Part shown: one piece after another, positions 36,398 to 48,987 of the stretch
Position numbering within the stretch: the first letter of the stretch is position 1
How the letters are laid out: each line of letters opens with the position of its first letter
Assembly (NCBI GenBank): GCA_003254925.1
Contig: QANZ01052393.1
Span: 25,987-89,986 of the forward strand
Reading direction: 5' to 3'
Source of the DNA: Chamaecrista fasciculata
Taxonomy: Eukaryota > Streptophyta > Magnoliopsida > Fabales > Fabaceae
DNA: 64,000 nt
Notes under the pieces: model-generated
Told to the model about the DNA's origin: nothing
The model's database searches: none
What the model saw: the letters and a program-made list of their open reading frames with translations, nothing else
Made by a program: the position numbers and the translations under genes

Positions 36398-36905
36398 GTG
36401 TTTTTTTTATAAGAAACTAATAAAATATATTATATGAAAGCCAAACGGCACTTATAAATATTCAGAGAATATCGAAACTGATACAGAAGAAGCATAACAA
36501 TAAGCATTGTTGAACTTAAGGACAAAATGGGCGCAAAAATAAGTCCAATCCAGAAGAAAATCTGAGGACAAACAGATCCTATATGGAATAAATCCTGAGG
36601 ATTTAAATCATCACTAAATGTAATGTCAACAAGCTACTTAGAATCATAGTATCATACTTACTATTTATCAGCAAAGAAATCATCATCCCTAATGAAACTG
36701 TCACCGACTTCCACCAACTCGAAGAACTTGAAACTATGATCTGAAGGTCACCAAATAGGACTGAATCAGATCTTAACATAAACAATACCCATAAAGGAAA
36801 CACATCACAAAAGGGCAAAACTCTACTCAATGAGGACATGATCAGATCTGAAACACCACCAAAAAGGGACTAAATCGGATATGACTTTATTAAAATCTTG
36901 TTGTG
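36398..36905 (-). mobile_element. LINE 3' end fragment
   Basis: On the minus strand it ends TTTATTAGTTTCTTATAAAAAAAA, resembling plant LINE tails with a short poly-A. The flanks share GTGTTGT-type words. The same flank is uninterrupted at 25860-25930. It is truncated at its 5' side. The 78-aa minus-strand frame is not a recognisable domain. Confidence 0.4.
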
Positions 36906-37514
36906 CAGTGTTGTAACCAAATAATTAAGAAAAATCTAGATGAAATGATTATGTGACTTAAGATCACCAATTAATTAAATTGATACCTTATTAAAAAGAA
37001 TAAGAGAAATCTCTACTACTATAATATGATTTAGAAAATTTTCTAATTATTGATCTCTCAAAATAATATAATAAATTAAATATCACATAAAAAAATATTT
37101 AAATTATCATATTTCAAGTTTCCTTTAATATTTTATATACTGTTAAATACATATGATAAATATTAAGTCAAAGATGCTTTTTCAATAGGAGATGGCAAAA
37201 ATTATATAGTGATAGTTAATTTAATGATAAATAATATCGTGAAATATAATTTTATTTATTTAATTTTGGGTGATTAGGCACCAGCCTTTGAGCCTCTGTC
37301 AGTTAATAGCCAATGATTAATCTTTAATTCTGTCAGAATTCACCATTCGACGGGTAGAGAGTTGTTAGGGATGACAACAAATAGGGTACCTAATAGTTTT
37401 ATCACTATCTGTATCCATATTCATTCATCATATCTAGTACTCGTACAGTCATACTCAATTTGTATCCAATAAATTAGTATTTGTACCCGTACATATCTAT
37501 TATTTGATATCTAA
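36906..37514. other. Intergenic
   Basis: AT-rich DNA. At 37370-37500 there is a 'tagggatgacaacaaatagggtac' segment related to the insertion at 48013. No gene was seen. Confidence 0.35.
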
Positions 37515-37775
37515 TAGTGGGAGTTGCCCATGACTTGTCCAGGCGTTGCCCAATGATGCCCCGTGACTTGCCCGATGGTTTCCCAATGATGCCTCGTGAT
37601 TTTCCCGGGAGTTGCCCATGACCTGGGGATGGTTGCCCAATGATGCCCCATGATTTTCTTGGGAGATGCCCAATGATGCCCCATGGCTTGCCCGTGGCTT
37701 GGTGGTGGTTGCTCAATGATGCCCCAAGAGAGTTGCCCATGACTTGCCCGTGCGTTGTCCAATAATACCCCGAAA
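37515..37775. repeat. GC-rich minisatellite, ~18-36 bp units
   Basis: Units such as gttgcccaatgatgcccc and catgacttgcccg alternate about a dozen times. The two overlapping minus-strand frames (88 and 96 codons, His/Gly/Trp-rich) arise from the repeat and are not supported as genes. The composition contrasts with the flanks. Confidence 0.65.
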
Positions 37776-37935
37776 TGTTGATGACAATTACATGATATCA
37801 TTAATTTTCTATTAACGATTTAGATGATGTTAGGCCTAGAAATATAATTGTGTCAAATGTGAAAATTTGACATATAATTGACCACAAAAGAAATTTAAGC
37901 ACCAGGTATACCCTAAGACTTAGCCCATAGATTAA

Positions 37936-39115
37936 GGGTGCGTTTGGATAGGAGTTATGAGTTAAAGGAGGATAAATTAGGGACGAGGTAGTAAAGGATA
38001 GGTAAAAGATTTGTGTTATAAAGGAGGTTTTTAGTAAATGGTGTTTGGGAAAATGAGAGATGAAGGAAGAATTATGATGTGAAATTATTTTAAAGGGTAT
38101 GTAATGATTGTGGTGGGTTGAAATCATTGTATTAGTATTTTAAAGTTGTATAGGGTTAAAAACGGTAAAAATAAAGGAGGATAAATGAATGTTATTTTGG
38201 TGTTTGTTTTGTTGTTAGTAAAGTGGTATGATAAATGATTGCCTCGAAATTTGTGCTAACGGAGAAGTTAATAAAGGAGATTTTTGTAGCTGTATGGTAA
38301 AGGAGGTTGGAGGTGTGAATGTGGGACAAAAATGTAATTTTCGATTACTGAATTGTAAATTTTTTGGGACTACATTATATATTTTTCCTGTTTACTGTCT
38401 TTTTATTTTATTTTAAAATTTTGATACTACAAAAAATATTACCCATGTATATAATAGAGGAGGGACCAAAATGTATATTTTTTGGGGTATGAATTATGTA
38501 TTTTTCTAAATTTTGTTCTTTAGTAGTTGCAGAACCAAAAATATTAGCAATATATATACTGAATGATGGACCAATATGTATATTTTTTTTATATGAATTA
38601 TACATTTTTTTTCTCAATAGTGTATAGTACAAAAAATATTATCTATACATATACGGGAAGAGTGACCAAAATTTATATAAAAAATAGAGGAAGGAATACC
38701 AATATATAAAAAATTATATATTTTGATTACTCAAATATTGACTTATTGAGTTGGTATAATTTCAAGGACTAAAATTATCTTTTAAGTAAATTAATATAAA
38801 TCATATATATAATATAATATAATATAATATAATATGAGAGAGAGAGAGAGGTGTGAGTAAGAAAAAAATGAATGGAGAGAGAAAGTTGTAATAAATAAAA
38901 ATATTTTATTATGCAATTTACAAATATGCCCTTTGAGTATTTTATTATTTTATAGTAAAAAGTAGGTAATTATAGATAGTTGAGTAGGGATATGTTAATA
39001 ATTTGAGAAGATAAGACAGAAATAACTGTGAAACAAACAAGATTTTTTAGTCTTAAAGAAGTATTGGGAGATAAATGAGACATATAGGAAGATAAAGAAA
39101 AATCCAAACGCAGCC
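37936..39115. mobile_element. Tourist/Harbinger-like element, TSD TAA
   Basis: The ends are gggtgcgtttggat and atccaaacgcagcc, flanked by TAA (37933-37935 and 39116-39118). At 1180 bp it is large for a MITE. The interior has 'aggaggataaat' words and an AT-rich centre with (AG)n, and no transposase. It is a non-autonomous member. Confidence 0.7.
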
Positions 39116-39642
39116 TAAAAGTACTAAAGTACTTTTGTCTTAATAAATGTTATATTTAAATTTTATTTGTGGACATATTTTTCATGTATTAAAATGATTT
39201 GATAATTTATTCTATTTGTGATTTTTTTTTTAATTTTTGGGTGATTATAAATAGGAAATTGATAAAAATAAACTTTATATTAGTACAAAGATAGTTTATT
39301 ATTAAACTTCTTTAAATCTGAATTGGCTATGAAAAAAAAAAACTCTATATCCCATTTGAAGATAATGGATGATTTTTGTACTCTTTCAAATACTAACATG
39401 GAAATAGAACAAAAAAATATTAAAAATGTAACTCTAATCCTAAAATGCAATGAAACCTTATCCTTATGAAAACGTAAATAAATAAATAAATAATTCTGAA
39501 TAGGCCTAGTCCTTACAACCCTAAATATCACCTCACTTCAGGCCAAAAAATAAATATCACCTTACCTCTATGCCGATATATCAGACACATGACATGAGGT
39601 TGAAATGCAAAATTGACAATTAAGAAACACTATTTCCATACC

Positions 39643-39650
39643 TATAAATA
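39643..39650 (+). promoter_or_regulatory. TATA box of the FMO gene
   Basis: tataaata lies 93 bases upstream of the ATG at 39743, in cctataaatacatat. A start about 30 bases downstream would leave a 5' leader near 65 bases. A single TTGAC core (39613-39617), the WRKY-binding W-box word, lies just upstream, but one 5-base match is weak evidence of regulation. Confidence 0.5.
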
Positions 39651-39742
39651 CATATACATACACACATAGGAAGTATACACCAAAACAAAAACAGATCTAG
39701 CAAAGAAAGCTAAAAGCATATCATTAGACCCAAATTTTCATC

Positions 39743-42700
39743 ATGGAGAGGCAAGTAGGCATCATAGGAGCTGGAATAAGTGGCCTTATTGCCTGCAAAT
39801 ACATGCTCTCAAAGGGCTTTCATCCCATAGTTTTTGAGGCCAAAAGCAGCATTGGAGGAGTTTGGTCCAAAACCATAGAAACCACCAAGCTTCAAACTCC
39901 AAAACCTTTATACCAATTTTCAGATTTCCCATGGCCTTCTTCTGTAACTGAAGTTTTTCCTGACCACCATCAGGTTCTTCAATATGTCATAGATTATGCT
40001 CATCATTTTGATCTCATTAAGCACATCAAATTCAACACCCAAGTTCAAGGGCTTTACTATGAAGGCCCTTCTGAGCAAGAAATGCAAGCATGGCACTTGT
40101 GGGGAGGGACAGGACACCCTTTTGGCAACAGAGGAAAATGGAAGATCTCCACTAAGAATACCGACAATGATTCAACTGAGGTACATATTTTGTTATGAGA
40201 AAACTTATTTTTCAATCCCTCCATTTATCCTAAAATTATGATTTAGTCCCTGCATATTGTATGTATATCTTTTGGTCCTTGATTTTTCTTTTGCAAACGT
40301 GTTTCAGGGACTAAATAGATAATGTTTATAAAAATAATCAGGGATAAAAAATCTGTAATTTAGTGTAAGCACCAAATCATAATTTCGGAATAAATTTAAA
40401 GAATATAAAATAACTTTTCTCTAGATATATATACCCATGATTGATTTTTGTGATTGTTGTTATGAAAGTGATGTGTACATATATGGGTGTATTTGCAGGT
40501 GTATATGGTGGATTTTGTGATACTATGCATAGGAAGGTTCAGTGAAGTGCCTAACATTCCAGAGTTTCCACCAAAGGGAGGACCAGAAGTGTTGAAAGGG
40601 AAGGTGATACACTCTAAGGACTATGCATCCATGGAGTCTCAAATTGCTTCTGAATTTATCAGAGGAAAGAGTGTCACTGTCGTTGGATTCCAGAAATCTG
40701 CTTTAGACATAGCCATGGAGTGCCAAGCGGTGAACGGTACTCCAAACCTTTAGATTTTCATGATAAATAAAAGGTCAAAACCTCAATTTGGTCCAAAATA
40801 TATTGGGTAAATTTCAAATTGATCCTTTATATCTCTATAATTTCTCAAATTGGTCTCCAAAATATTGAATATGGTCATATTTACCTCGTTCCAAGTTCGA
40901 ATGCAACAAATCTAGAGTTACGGGTTTTTAGCTTTTGGTGAGTATTTTTTCTATCTAGTTAGAGTCATCAACAATTAAATGAGGTCAAATCAGATCCTTA
41001 AAGTAGGTCACTCGTTTCATAGTCAAACAAATAAAGTTCGTCATCTTCTTTTGGTTTCAATTCCGAATGTGATGATTTTGAAACTATGTGTTAACTCTTA
41101 AAGGGTTTTTTCTCTACCCAATTGAGATTATTAGAAAATGAGATCAGATCGCGTCCTAAAAATAAATTTGCCACCAATTTGAGATATTATGGAAACAAGT
41201 AGGATTAATCTAAAATAAATGAAATATTTAAAGCCAATTTGAAATCTATCTAATACGTTTAGGACCGATTTGAGGTTTCGTTCTTTATGCTAATAAAACT
41301 TAGATTTTTGTCTTATATATATGTATATGGAGGTTGAATTTTGAAATGCAGGTTTGAGAGATCCATGTAGAGTTATGTATAGGAAACAGCACTGGACTGT
41401 TCCAGATTATCTTCCATGGGGTGTTCCTTTGGCCTATCTTTACCTTAATCGTTTTTCAGAGCTTCTTGTTCACAAGCCCAATGAGAACTTCTTACACACC
41501 CTCCTTGCCTTTCTTCTTTCTCCTCTGGTAAATTCTCATCCTTAATTTTTTTTGGTAAATTACTAGTTTTTTAAGTATGGGTCGATTCCACTTTAGTATT
41601 ATGTTTTTTTAAAAGTGGCATTTTAGTACCGTGTTTTATTTGTTGTTAACATTTTGATACCAAAACCTTTTTTCCATTACCTCTTAAAGAAAAAAGCACG
41701 TGCAGATCATATGCATGTAAAAAATATAAAATCTACAATCTTAAATTCCTATTTTACGATTCAGCTTCAAAAATCACGATTCAGCTTTCAAAAAACACAA
41801 TTCAGTATGTATTTGAATGTAAAAGATTTCGTATTTTTTTTAGACTGAATCGTGAAATATGAATTTATGAAAGTGGATTTTATGTTTTTGACCATGCACG
41901 TGACTTGTGCGTGCTTTTTTGCATCATAAAGTAACGAAAAAAGAGTTTTTGGTAGCAAAGTGCAGACAACGAATAGGACATGATACTAAAATTTCACTTT
42001 TGAAAGAATAGAATACCAAAGTGGAATCGTTCCATATCTCAAGATACAAAGTGCCATTTATCCTTTTGTTTTTATTAATAATAACAATAACTAATTAACA
42101 ATATGAATATTGAGTTTCATCAAGAATTATTAGAGAAAATTTTTTTTTTAGTCCTGAGTTTTTTTTTTTCTAATTTCATGATTTACTCTTTAGATATTTG
42201 AAATACCCGTTTTGATCATAAGATATTTGAAAACCACTTTTTTAGTCTTTAATTGATTTTGAGTGAAAAATACAATTTGATCCTTCAAAGGTACATAAAT
42301 TGACAATTTTAGTTTCTGAAAGACTAATTTACGTACATTAGTCCTAGAGAAATCATGGATGTAATACAACTTAATCCCTTTAAACTCATTTATAGGGACT
42401 AATTTGCAAGGATAAAAGGACTTTCCAGGATTAAAATGTGTAAATTAATATTTTTGGGATAAAATTGTTAATTCGTATATCTTTTAAGGACTAATTCATA
42501 TGTTAACTATTTAGATCCTCTAAAACCATTTTAAGGACTAGATAATTGACATTTATGAAACAAAAACCCAAGGATCATAAACTTTACTTTTACTATTTAG
42601 AGACTAATAAATCATAATTTTAGAATAAAATTAAGGACGAAAATATAGATTTCCTCATCAGAGTTATTGCATTGATTTGTTGGTGTATGTCCTTTTTCTG

Positions 42701-45351
42701 ATTGGGAAAAAAAAAGCAGAGATGGGCATTCTCGAAATTTGTGGAAACCCATATTACAAGGAAGCTTGGGCTGGATAAGCATGGGATGGTACCAAAGCAC
42801 AGCTTTCTTCAAGAGATAAACTCATGCTTGATTTCAACCATACCTGAGAAATTCTATGAGAAGGTTGAAGAAGGAAGCATTGTTTTGAAGAAAGCTTCCA
42901 ACTTTAGGTTTTGTGAGAAGGGAATTTTGGTTGATGGAGAAGAGGACAAACCATTAGAGACAGATTTGGTGATATTAGCAACTGGTTTTAGTGGAGACCA
43001 GAAGCTAAAGAACATGTTCACTTCTCCAACCTTCCAAGACCTTATTGTGGGTTCTCCAAAAGCCACGGTTCCACTATACAGGTACATACATAAGGTCAAC
43101 TTGAAAGCTCATTATAAACCTAAATAGTTAGGCAAATCTTTTATTTCTATCTTTTAAAGTTTCATTTATGAGAAAACTTATTTTTTAGTATTGAATATAT
43201 AATTATATATCGAGTCAATTAATTAGTCCTTGAATAATTAAAATAAGGTAAATTATACTTTGGTACCCTGTAGTTTGATCCTATTTCACTTTGGTATCCT
43301 GTGGTATTTTCCATTAACACTTTGGTACCCTTTGGAGCTATTTTGTAATTTTAACCATAACAAATTTTGCAAAAATTACATATTGACCCCAATTTTTTTA
43401 AAAATTTTTCATTTTAGTCCCTAGATAATATGTATTCAGGGACCTATTTATAATTTTTTAAAAAAATTTTGGGGTCAATATGTAATTTTTACAAAATTTG
43501 TTATGGTTAAAATTACAAAATAACTCCAAAGGGTACCAAAGTGTTAATGGAGAACACCACAAGGTACTAAAGTGTCAGGTTTCAAACCATAGGTACCAAA
43601 GTGAAATAGAATCAAATCACATGATACCAAAGTGTAATTTACCCATTAAAATATTTGACTTGGTCTATGAATTATCGCCGTCAACAATTTTGTTTTTGGG
43701 TGAAATTCAAGCACAAAAAGTGTATAAATTTAGAGACTAAAATATAAAAATAAATCAGTTTAAATTTAGGAAACAAGTCGTCACATGGACTAAATAATTA
43801 ACAATTGTGATATTTCACAGATCAAATCGTATATTTCAATTATTTAAGAATAAATATAGTTGATTAGGTATAAATTCAATATCTAAAGGATATATTTTCT
43901 TTCATTTATTTAAGAGAAATATTTTTTTAATATTATAAAAAGAGTAGTGTTTTAATTGCTAAAATTAACGGTTGAATATGATTTAAAATGTTAATTTGTA
44001 TACCTTTAAACATAATTTTATTAACACTTATTTTGAGAATTAATAAAAAAAAAATCGTAAATTAGATTGTTTAGATTTTTATTTTGGTTCAAGAGACGTG
44101 GATTTGAAAGTGTCTGTTACGTTTTAAAATAAAAGTTTGTCAAGTAACGTAAACGCATACATATCATTATTTCACTATAATTTTAGTCACAAAAATAATT
44201 TTGGTCCATTAATAAAGTTTTTGGAGTTAGAATATTTTTTATTAGTTTTTGCAAGTTAAAGGACTAAAGTGGAATAAATAAAATTTAAAGGACATAATAT
44301 TGAAACCAAGACCTAAGTTAAAGGATCAAAAATTCAAAAATCCACTTTTGCCTGATTTTAATCAAATTTCAAACTTTAGACTTCTTAAAAATGTCCATGG
44401 TTTATTTAAGAAAAATGGAACTTTTAGAACTAAACTAATTAAATTTCACCCCAAATATTCAACACTAAAAGAAGACTTTTAATTATAAACCTTAGTCTTT
44501 TGCCAATTTTTTTTTTTGGGGGGGTTGGGGGATGTTAAATAGTTTAATTTTTAAAAGTTAATGTCACCTTTTGAGATACAAATAAGTGTGTACAACTACA
44601 AGTCTTGTCTGTCCTAAGTAAAAATGTGCAAAGGTTAAATAGCTAGTCATTTTGGTCCTTAAACTATAAGGTTAGATTCATGTTAGTCTTCCAATTATTT
44701 TTTTAGTCCGTTTTGGTTCTCAAACTATAAGGTCAGTTTCATTTTGGTTCTCAAACTATTTTTTTGTTCCGTTTTGGTCCTCAAACTTTCACATTTGTTT
44801 CATTGTGGTCCTCAAACTTCCAAGCATGCATATTAATGATTGATGCCCTAAAGGACTTGTGGCATTTTGGTTGGAGTTGCATTCTCCAAAAAAGAAGTCA
44901 TGGGTTCGAATTGACAAGAAGAACAAAATATTAATGATTGATATGAAGATATATATACCAAAAACATGCCTATTAACATGTTATGTTTTATTGATGGGTG
45001 AGATATATCAGAGAATGCATACATCCTCAGATTCCACAACTAGCAGTGATTGGATTCTCAGAAAGTGTTTCAAACTTGTACACATCAGAGATGAGATGTC
45101 GTTGGCTTGCAGAGCTTTTGGATGAGAAATTCAAGCTTCCAAGCATTGAAGAAATGAAGAAAGATGTGAAGAAATGGGATGATTATATGAAGGAATACTC
45201 AGGAGAATACTACAGAAGATCATGCATAGCTGCATTGCATATATGGTATAATGATCAATTATGCAAGGACATGGGTTGGAATCCCAGAAGAAAGAAAGGT
45301 TTCATGGCTGAACTATTTCAGCCTTATGGTCCTTTGGATTATTCCTCTTAA
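39743..45351 (+). CDS. Flavin-containing monooxygenase, FMO1-like, five exons
   Basis: Exons are 39743-40180, 40499-40736, 41352-41527, 42720-43081 and 45012-45351. All introns are GT-AG, and the total of 1554 bases encodes 517 residues (Arabidopsis FMO1 is about 530). The FAD-binding GAGISG lies at residues 9-14, the FMO-type motif [11 protein letters not shown] at 178-188 (Leu for the usual Phe), a second dinucleotide-binding strand [12 protein letters not shown] at 205-216 without a full GxGxxG, and LATGF at 370-374. The C-terminus is GPLDYSS. FMOs oxygenate N or S atoms using FAD, NADPH and O2. In Arabidopsis FMO1 hydroxylates pipecolic acid for systemic resistance, but the substrate here cannot be read from sequence. 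Tandem relatives lie at 5205, 10344 and 48988. Introns 2, 3 and 4 hold repeat insertions. The start is the first ATG after a TATA box and begins the conserved [11 protein letters not shown]. Confidence 0.92.
40785..41290. mobile_element. FB-family fold-back repeat in FMO intron 2
   Basis: The ends are aaacctcaatttggtcc and ggaccgatttgaggttt, inverted copies. The left arm is well preserved (tcatatttacctcgttccaag). The right arm is shortened. Non-coding. Confidence 0.5.
41554..42063. mobile_element. MULE-like fold-back element in FMO intron 3
   Basis: The ends are ggtaaattactag and gtgccatttatcc. The arms carry 'ttccactttagtattatg' and 'atactaaaatttcacttt'. A central pair around 'gcacgtgcagatcatatgcatg' is also inverted. 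The flanks are T-rich (ttttttttt and ttttgtttt), compatible with but not proof of a 9-bp duplication. It is related to 18818-19290 and is absent from intron 3 of the pseudogene and of the relic. Confidence 0.6.
43246..43644. mobile_element. Mutator-like fold-back MITE, TSD ATTAAAATA
   Basis: Perfect 9-bp direct repeats ATTAAAATA lie at 43237-43245 and 43645-43653. The ends are aggtaaattatactttggtacc and its inverse ending gtgtaatttaccc. It is a sibling of 6633-7062. The empty site is preserved in unit B at about 47551-47563 (taatcaaaatata), so the insertion postdates the duplication. Confidence 0.88.
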
Positions 45352-45413
45352 TTAAATCTTTGATTGGTTGATTATTCAGTTTCCATCAATTTATGAAGTC
45401 ATTTCATTTCTCT

Positions 45414-45479
45414 AATTCAATGTGTTTTTTAAAGGGACAATGTTATAATTCAATGTGTTTTTTAAAGGGACAATGTTAT
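45414..45479. repeat. 33-bp perfect tandem repeat in FMO 3' region
   Basis: Two copies of aattcaatgtgttttttaaa-gggacaatgttat stand head to tail (45414-45446, 45447-45479), 63 bases after the stop codon. Unit B has one diverged copy. It probably lies in the 3' UTR. Confidence 0.8.
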
Positions 45480-45705
45480 AAGGAGGATGGTTGCTGGATT
45501 ATGTGTTTTCGCCTCGAGATATGTGTAATTTACACACATCTTCAAGTAAAAACGCATGATCAATCAATTGGAAAAGTAGTTGATTTTGCAACCTTCCTTT
45601 TTATATGATTGTCCTTTTTAAAAGGTCATGTGATATGAAGCTTGAATGTTTTACTATTCAAATTTTCAGTCGTTGAATTTGATAAATTTGTATAAATTTT
45701 TTTTT

Positions 45706-46066
45706 GGTAAAAACATCTTTTAGTTTCCAAACTTTACATTAACTTTCAATTTTATCTTCAATGTTTCTTTTGCTATTAATTTTGTCTTCAATATTGCATA
45801 TTTTGGTCAATTTCATCATTTGACTAACTTCTTTCAGTACTTCATCATGTTTTTCAAATCTGAGTTAGGAATTGAGTTTTTTTCTTCTATTAATTTTACA
45901 TTATATGTAATTAACTACGTAAATTTTATCGGTGATATTTCACTAAAGAGTAAAGGATGAAATTGACCAAAGTGTAAAATATTAATGACGAAATTGACAA
46001 CAAAAAATATTAGGGACGGAATTGAAAGTTGATGTAAAGTTTGAGGACCAAAATGATATTTTTGCC
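45706..46066. mobile_element. Fold-back MITE in unit A, shared with unit B
   Basis: The ends are ggtaaaaacatcttttagt and its inverse near aaatgatatttttgcc. The arms carry 'actttcaattttatcttc' and 'ggaattgaaagttgatg'. The same element lies at 49661-50005 in unit B, so it was present before the duplication. Confidence 0.65.
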
Positions 46067-46387
46067 AAAAAAATTTATACAATTTCAAGACATATTTATT
46101 GAATTTAATGATTGAAAACTCCAGTGATCAACCAACCACTAGGGTTTCATGTAAATTTCTACCCTTTTGAATTTTTGTTCCTTTAAGCATGGGAAGCCTT
46201 TGAATTTTTGAGGTCTTCAATTGTGTTTTGGTGTGCAAGTTTGTATGTATGATTAAAGATTGAAAATTTTAAAAATTGTAAGTGCCTAACTTTTTTATTA
46301 GTCTTCAATTTGAGCTAGAAGAATACAATTTGTTCTCTATGACAAATCTTATATGATGGAAGTTTTAAGATTTCTAACTTTCTAGTG

Positions 46388-47462
46388 TTTGATTATGGGT
46401 CCAGATTTATATATGATTATTAAAAAAAGATTCACAATCACTTCATTTAACTTATTATTTTAAAAATAGAATTTATTTCAAGTACTGAATAAGCTTTAGT
46501 TCATTTAATTTATTTTAATCTGGATATTCACTTCGTTGATTATGGGTCCAGATTTATACATAAAAAATATTATCTTATTTCAAAAATCAAATCATTAATT
46601 TATAATTTTATTTCATATTAAAATAAAATTACAAAAGATGAAATATTGAAGGGGATTGAAAATTTTATCATATTTCAAAAATCAAATCAAAAAAATAAAT
46701 TCTATTTTATTTCTAACTCACTAATTATATTTAACCATTTTTAAAACTTATTCTCTTTAGAAATATATTTTTTTTTTTGTAAGAGTAGCCTCACCGAACA
46801 AGGTAATGACCTCCGGCCAGAACCAGGTTCATCATGGATGAGTTAAAATAATCATAGAATTATTTTGCAATATGCCCATGAATATTACAATTTTGTGTTT
46901 GGTTTAACTTTGATATTCCTGGAATGTTTAATACTTTTACAAATATGTCCTTGACTTTTTATTCTCAACTAATAGTTTATCAAATGTAAAAATTGTTCAA
47001 AACAATTCTGGAGAAAAATACTATATCATAAAGAAATAATTATATCATACGAAAGCAATGAAATATATATACATATATATACGCATACAAACCTGATAAA
47101 TTTTTTCTACATTTCAAGTTGGCAGAGAGTTGTATGTAGAATGACAAAAATGAAAAGTGACAAGGGTTTCTAGAGAAATAATTAATTAAGGGAAATTAAT
47201 TAAGGGTAATAAAGTCATTTTAGATGGAAAAAAAAATTTGGCCAAAAAAAAAAGATGGGAAAAAATAATCCTATGTCATGGGATTAGACTAATCCCACCC
47301 CCTAGGGTGGGATTAAAAAATAGCTATTTTAGGAAATTACGCTATTCTCGGGAATACAATATTCCCGGGACTAATTTTCCAATCCGCGTACCAAACGCGA
47401 GATTACTCTAGTCCGAAGCTCATAATCCGGGACTACTTTTTCAATCTGTGTACCAAACGCCT
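46388..47462. other. Spacer between duplication units, with a MITE-like end
   Basis: AT-rich DNA. About 47270-47462 has 'gggattagactaatcccaccccctagggtgggatta' and ends gtaccaaacgcctcc, resembling a Tourist-like terminus (GGAGGCGTTTGG when reversed). The left partner was not found. A stretch at 46765-46840 (poly-T then gtaagagtagcctcaccg) looks like a truncated SINE tail. No gene was seen. Confidence 0.35.
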
Positions 47463-48012
47463 CCTTATTTCTATCTTTCCATGTTTCATTTATGAGAAAA
47501 CTTACTTTTTGGTTCTAAATGTATACTGAGTCAACTAATTAATCCTTAAATAATCAAAATATACAACTCGATATATGAATTATCGCAATTTTCAACGATT
47601 TAGTCCATGAATGAGATTCAAGGGCATAAAAGTAAAACTTTTGTACAAATTTAGAGAAAGTAAAAATAAATCAGTTTAAATTTAAGAAACAAGTCGTCAG
47701 TTAACAATTGTGATATTTCATAGATCAATTTGTGTATTTCAATTATTCAGGAACTAATTTGTTAATTAAGTATAAACTCAAGAACTAAATAATATATTTT
47801 CTCTTCATTTTGTTTTAAAAAAAATATTTTAGAATATTACAAAAAGAGTAGTGTTTTAATTGCTAAAAATAACGGTTGAATATGATTTAAAATGTTAATT
47901 TGTATACCTTTAAACATAATTTGATTAACATTTATTTTGAGACTTAATAAAAAAATTCATAAATTAGATTGTTTTGATTTTTATTTTGGTTCAAGAGACG
48001 TGGATTTGAAAG

Positions 48013-48290
48013 TAGGGATGACAATTTGGGCGGGTATCTAGGATACCTGTCCGAATCCATCAGCAAAAAATATTCGATATTCGTCAGATATCAGATATCG
48101 AATAAGGTACGGATAGTGAAAATAAAAAATTTATAGAATATCAAGCGGATGCGGATATCGCTTCAACCATCCGATATTCGTTCAAGATGAATGGATAATT
48201 AGGGTATCCTGATACCCTATAATATAAATATTTTATATACTTTTTTTATTATATTTTTAATGTTAAATAAATTAGTAATGTTTTTTCGGG
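48013..48290. mobile_element. Unit B-specific insertion (gggatgacaa...)
   Basis: After 'gacgtggatttgaaag', shared with unit A at 44090-44110, unit B reads tagggatgacaatttgggcgg and continues with 'ggatatcg', 'tatccgatat' and 'cctgatacccta' words typical of a plant repeat with GGGATGACAA ends. Unit A DNA for this position (gtctgttacgttttaaaata) is replaced. The right border is unclear and there is no target duplication, so insertion with deletion is possible. Confidence 0.5.
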
Positions 48291-48987
48291 TCAGAATATT
48301 TTTTTATTGCTTTTTGAAAGTTAAGGGATTAAAGTGAAATAAATAAAATTTAAAGAAAAAAATTGAAACCAAGTCTTAAGTTAAAGGATCAAAAGTTCAC
48401 TTCTGTATAATTTTAATCAAAGTTTAAAATTTAGACTTTTTTTAAAATTGTCTGTGATTTATTCAAGAAAAATGAAACTTTTAGAACTAAACTAATTAAA
48501 ATTTCACCCTAAATATTCAAGACTAAAAGAAGAGTTTAATTATAAACCTTAGTCTCTTGCCAAATTGATTTTTTTTTTAGGGGGGGAGGGGGGTAATTTT
48601 TAAAAGATAATGTCACCTTTTGAGATACAAATAAGTGGGTACAACTACAAGTCTTGTCCTACGTAAAAATATGCAAAGGTTAAATAGTCATTTTGGTCTT
48701 CAAACTATAGGGTTAGTTTCATGTTGGTCCTCAAATTATTTTTAGCTAGTCTATTTTGGATTTTTGGTTCTCAAACTATGGCGTCAGTTTAATTTTGATT
48801 CTCAAACTATTTTATGTTCCATTTTAATTCTCAAACTTTAACATTTGTTTCATACTCCTCAAACTTTTACATTTGTTCTATTTTTCCTTCAACTTTCAAG
48901 CATGCATATTAATAATTGATGAAGATATATATACCTAAAACATGCATATTAACATGTTATGTATTATTGATGGGTGAGAAATATCAG

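Larger units (their letters stand above)
43139..46387. repeat. Tandem duplication unit A (FMO intron 4 part, exon 5, 3' flank)
   Basis: It aligns along its length with unit B (47463-50338). Matching landmarks are the start (ttatttctatctttt), the exon 5 copies, the fold-back at 45706 and the end (tctaactttctagtg). Unit A alone carries the MULE-like MITE at 43246-43644 and the 33-bp tandem repeat at 45414-45479. Confidence 0.85.

Noticed and set aside
37474..37801. Minus-strand frames of 88 and 96 codons
   Set aside because: Minisatellite by-products with repeating His/Gly/Trp words in two frames at once.
39613..39617. W-box implying WRKY control of the FMO gene
   Set aside because: A single five-base match in AT-rich DNA is expected by chance. 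Kept only as a remark.
39920..40117. Minus-strand open frame opposite FMO exon 1
   Set aside because: Shadow of the conserved FMO exon on the other strand.
42854..43099. Minus-strand open frame opposite FMO exon 4
   Set aside because: Shadow of exon 4, with no independent evidence.
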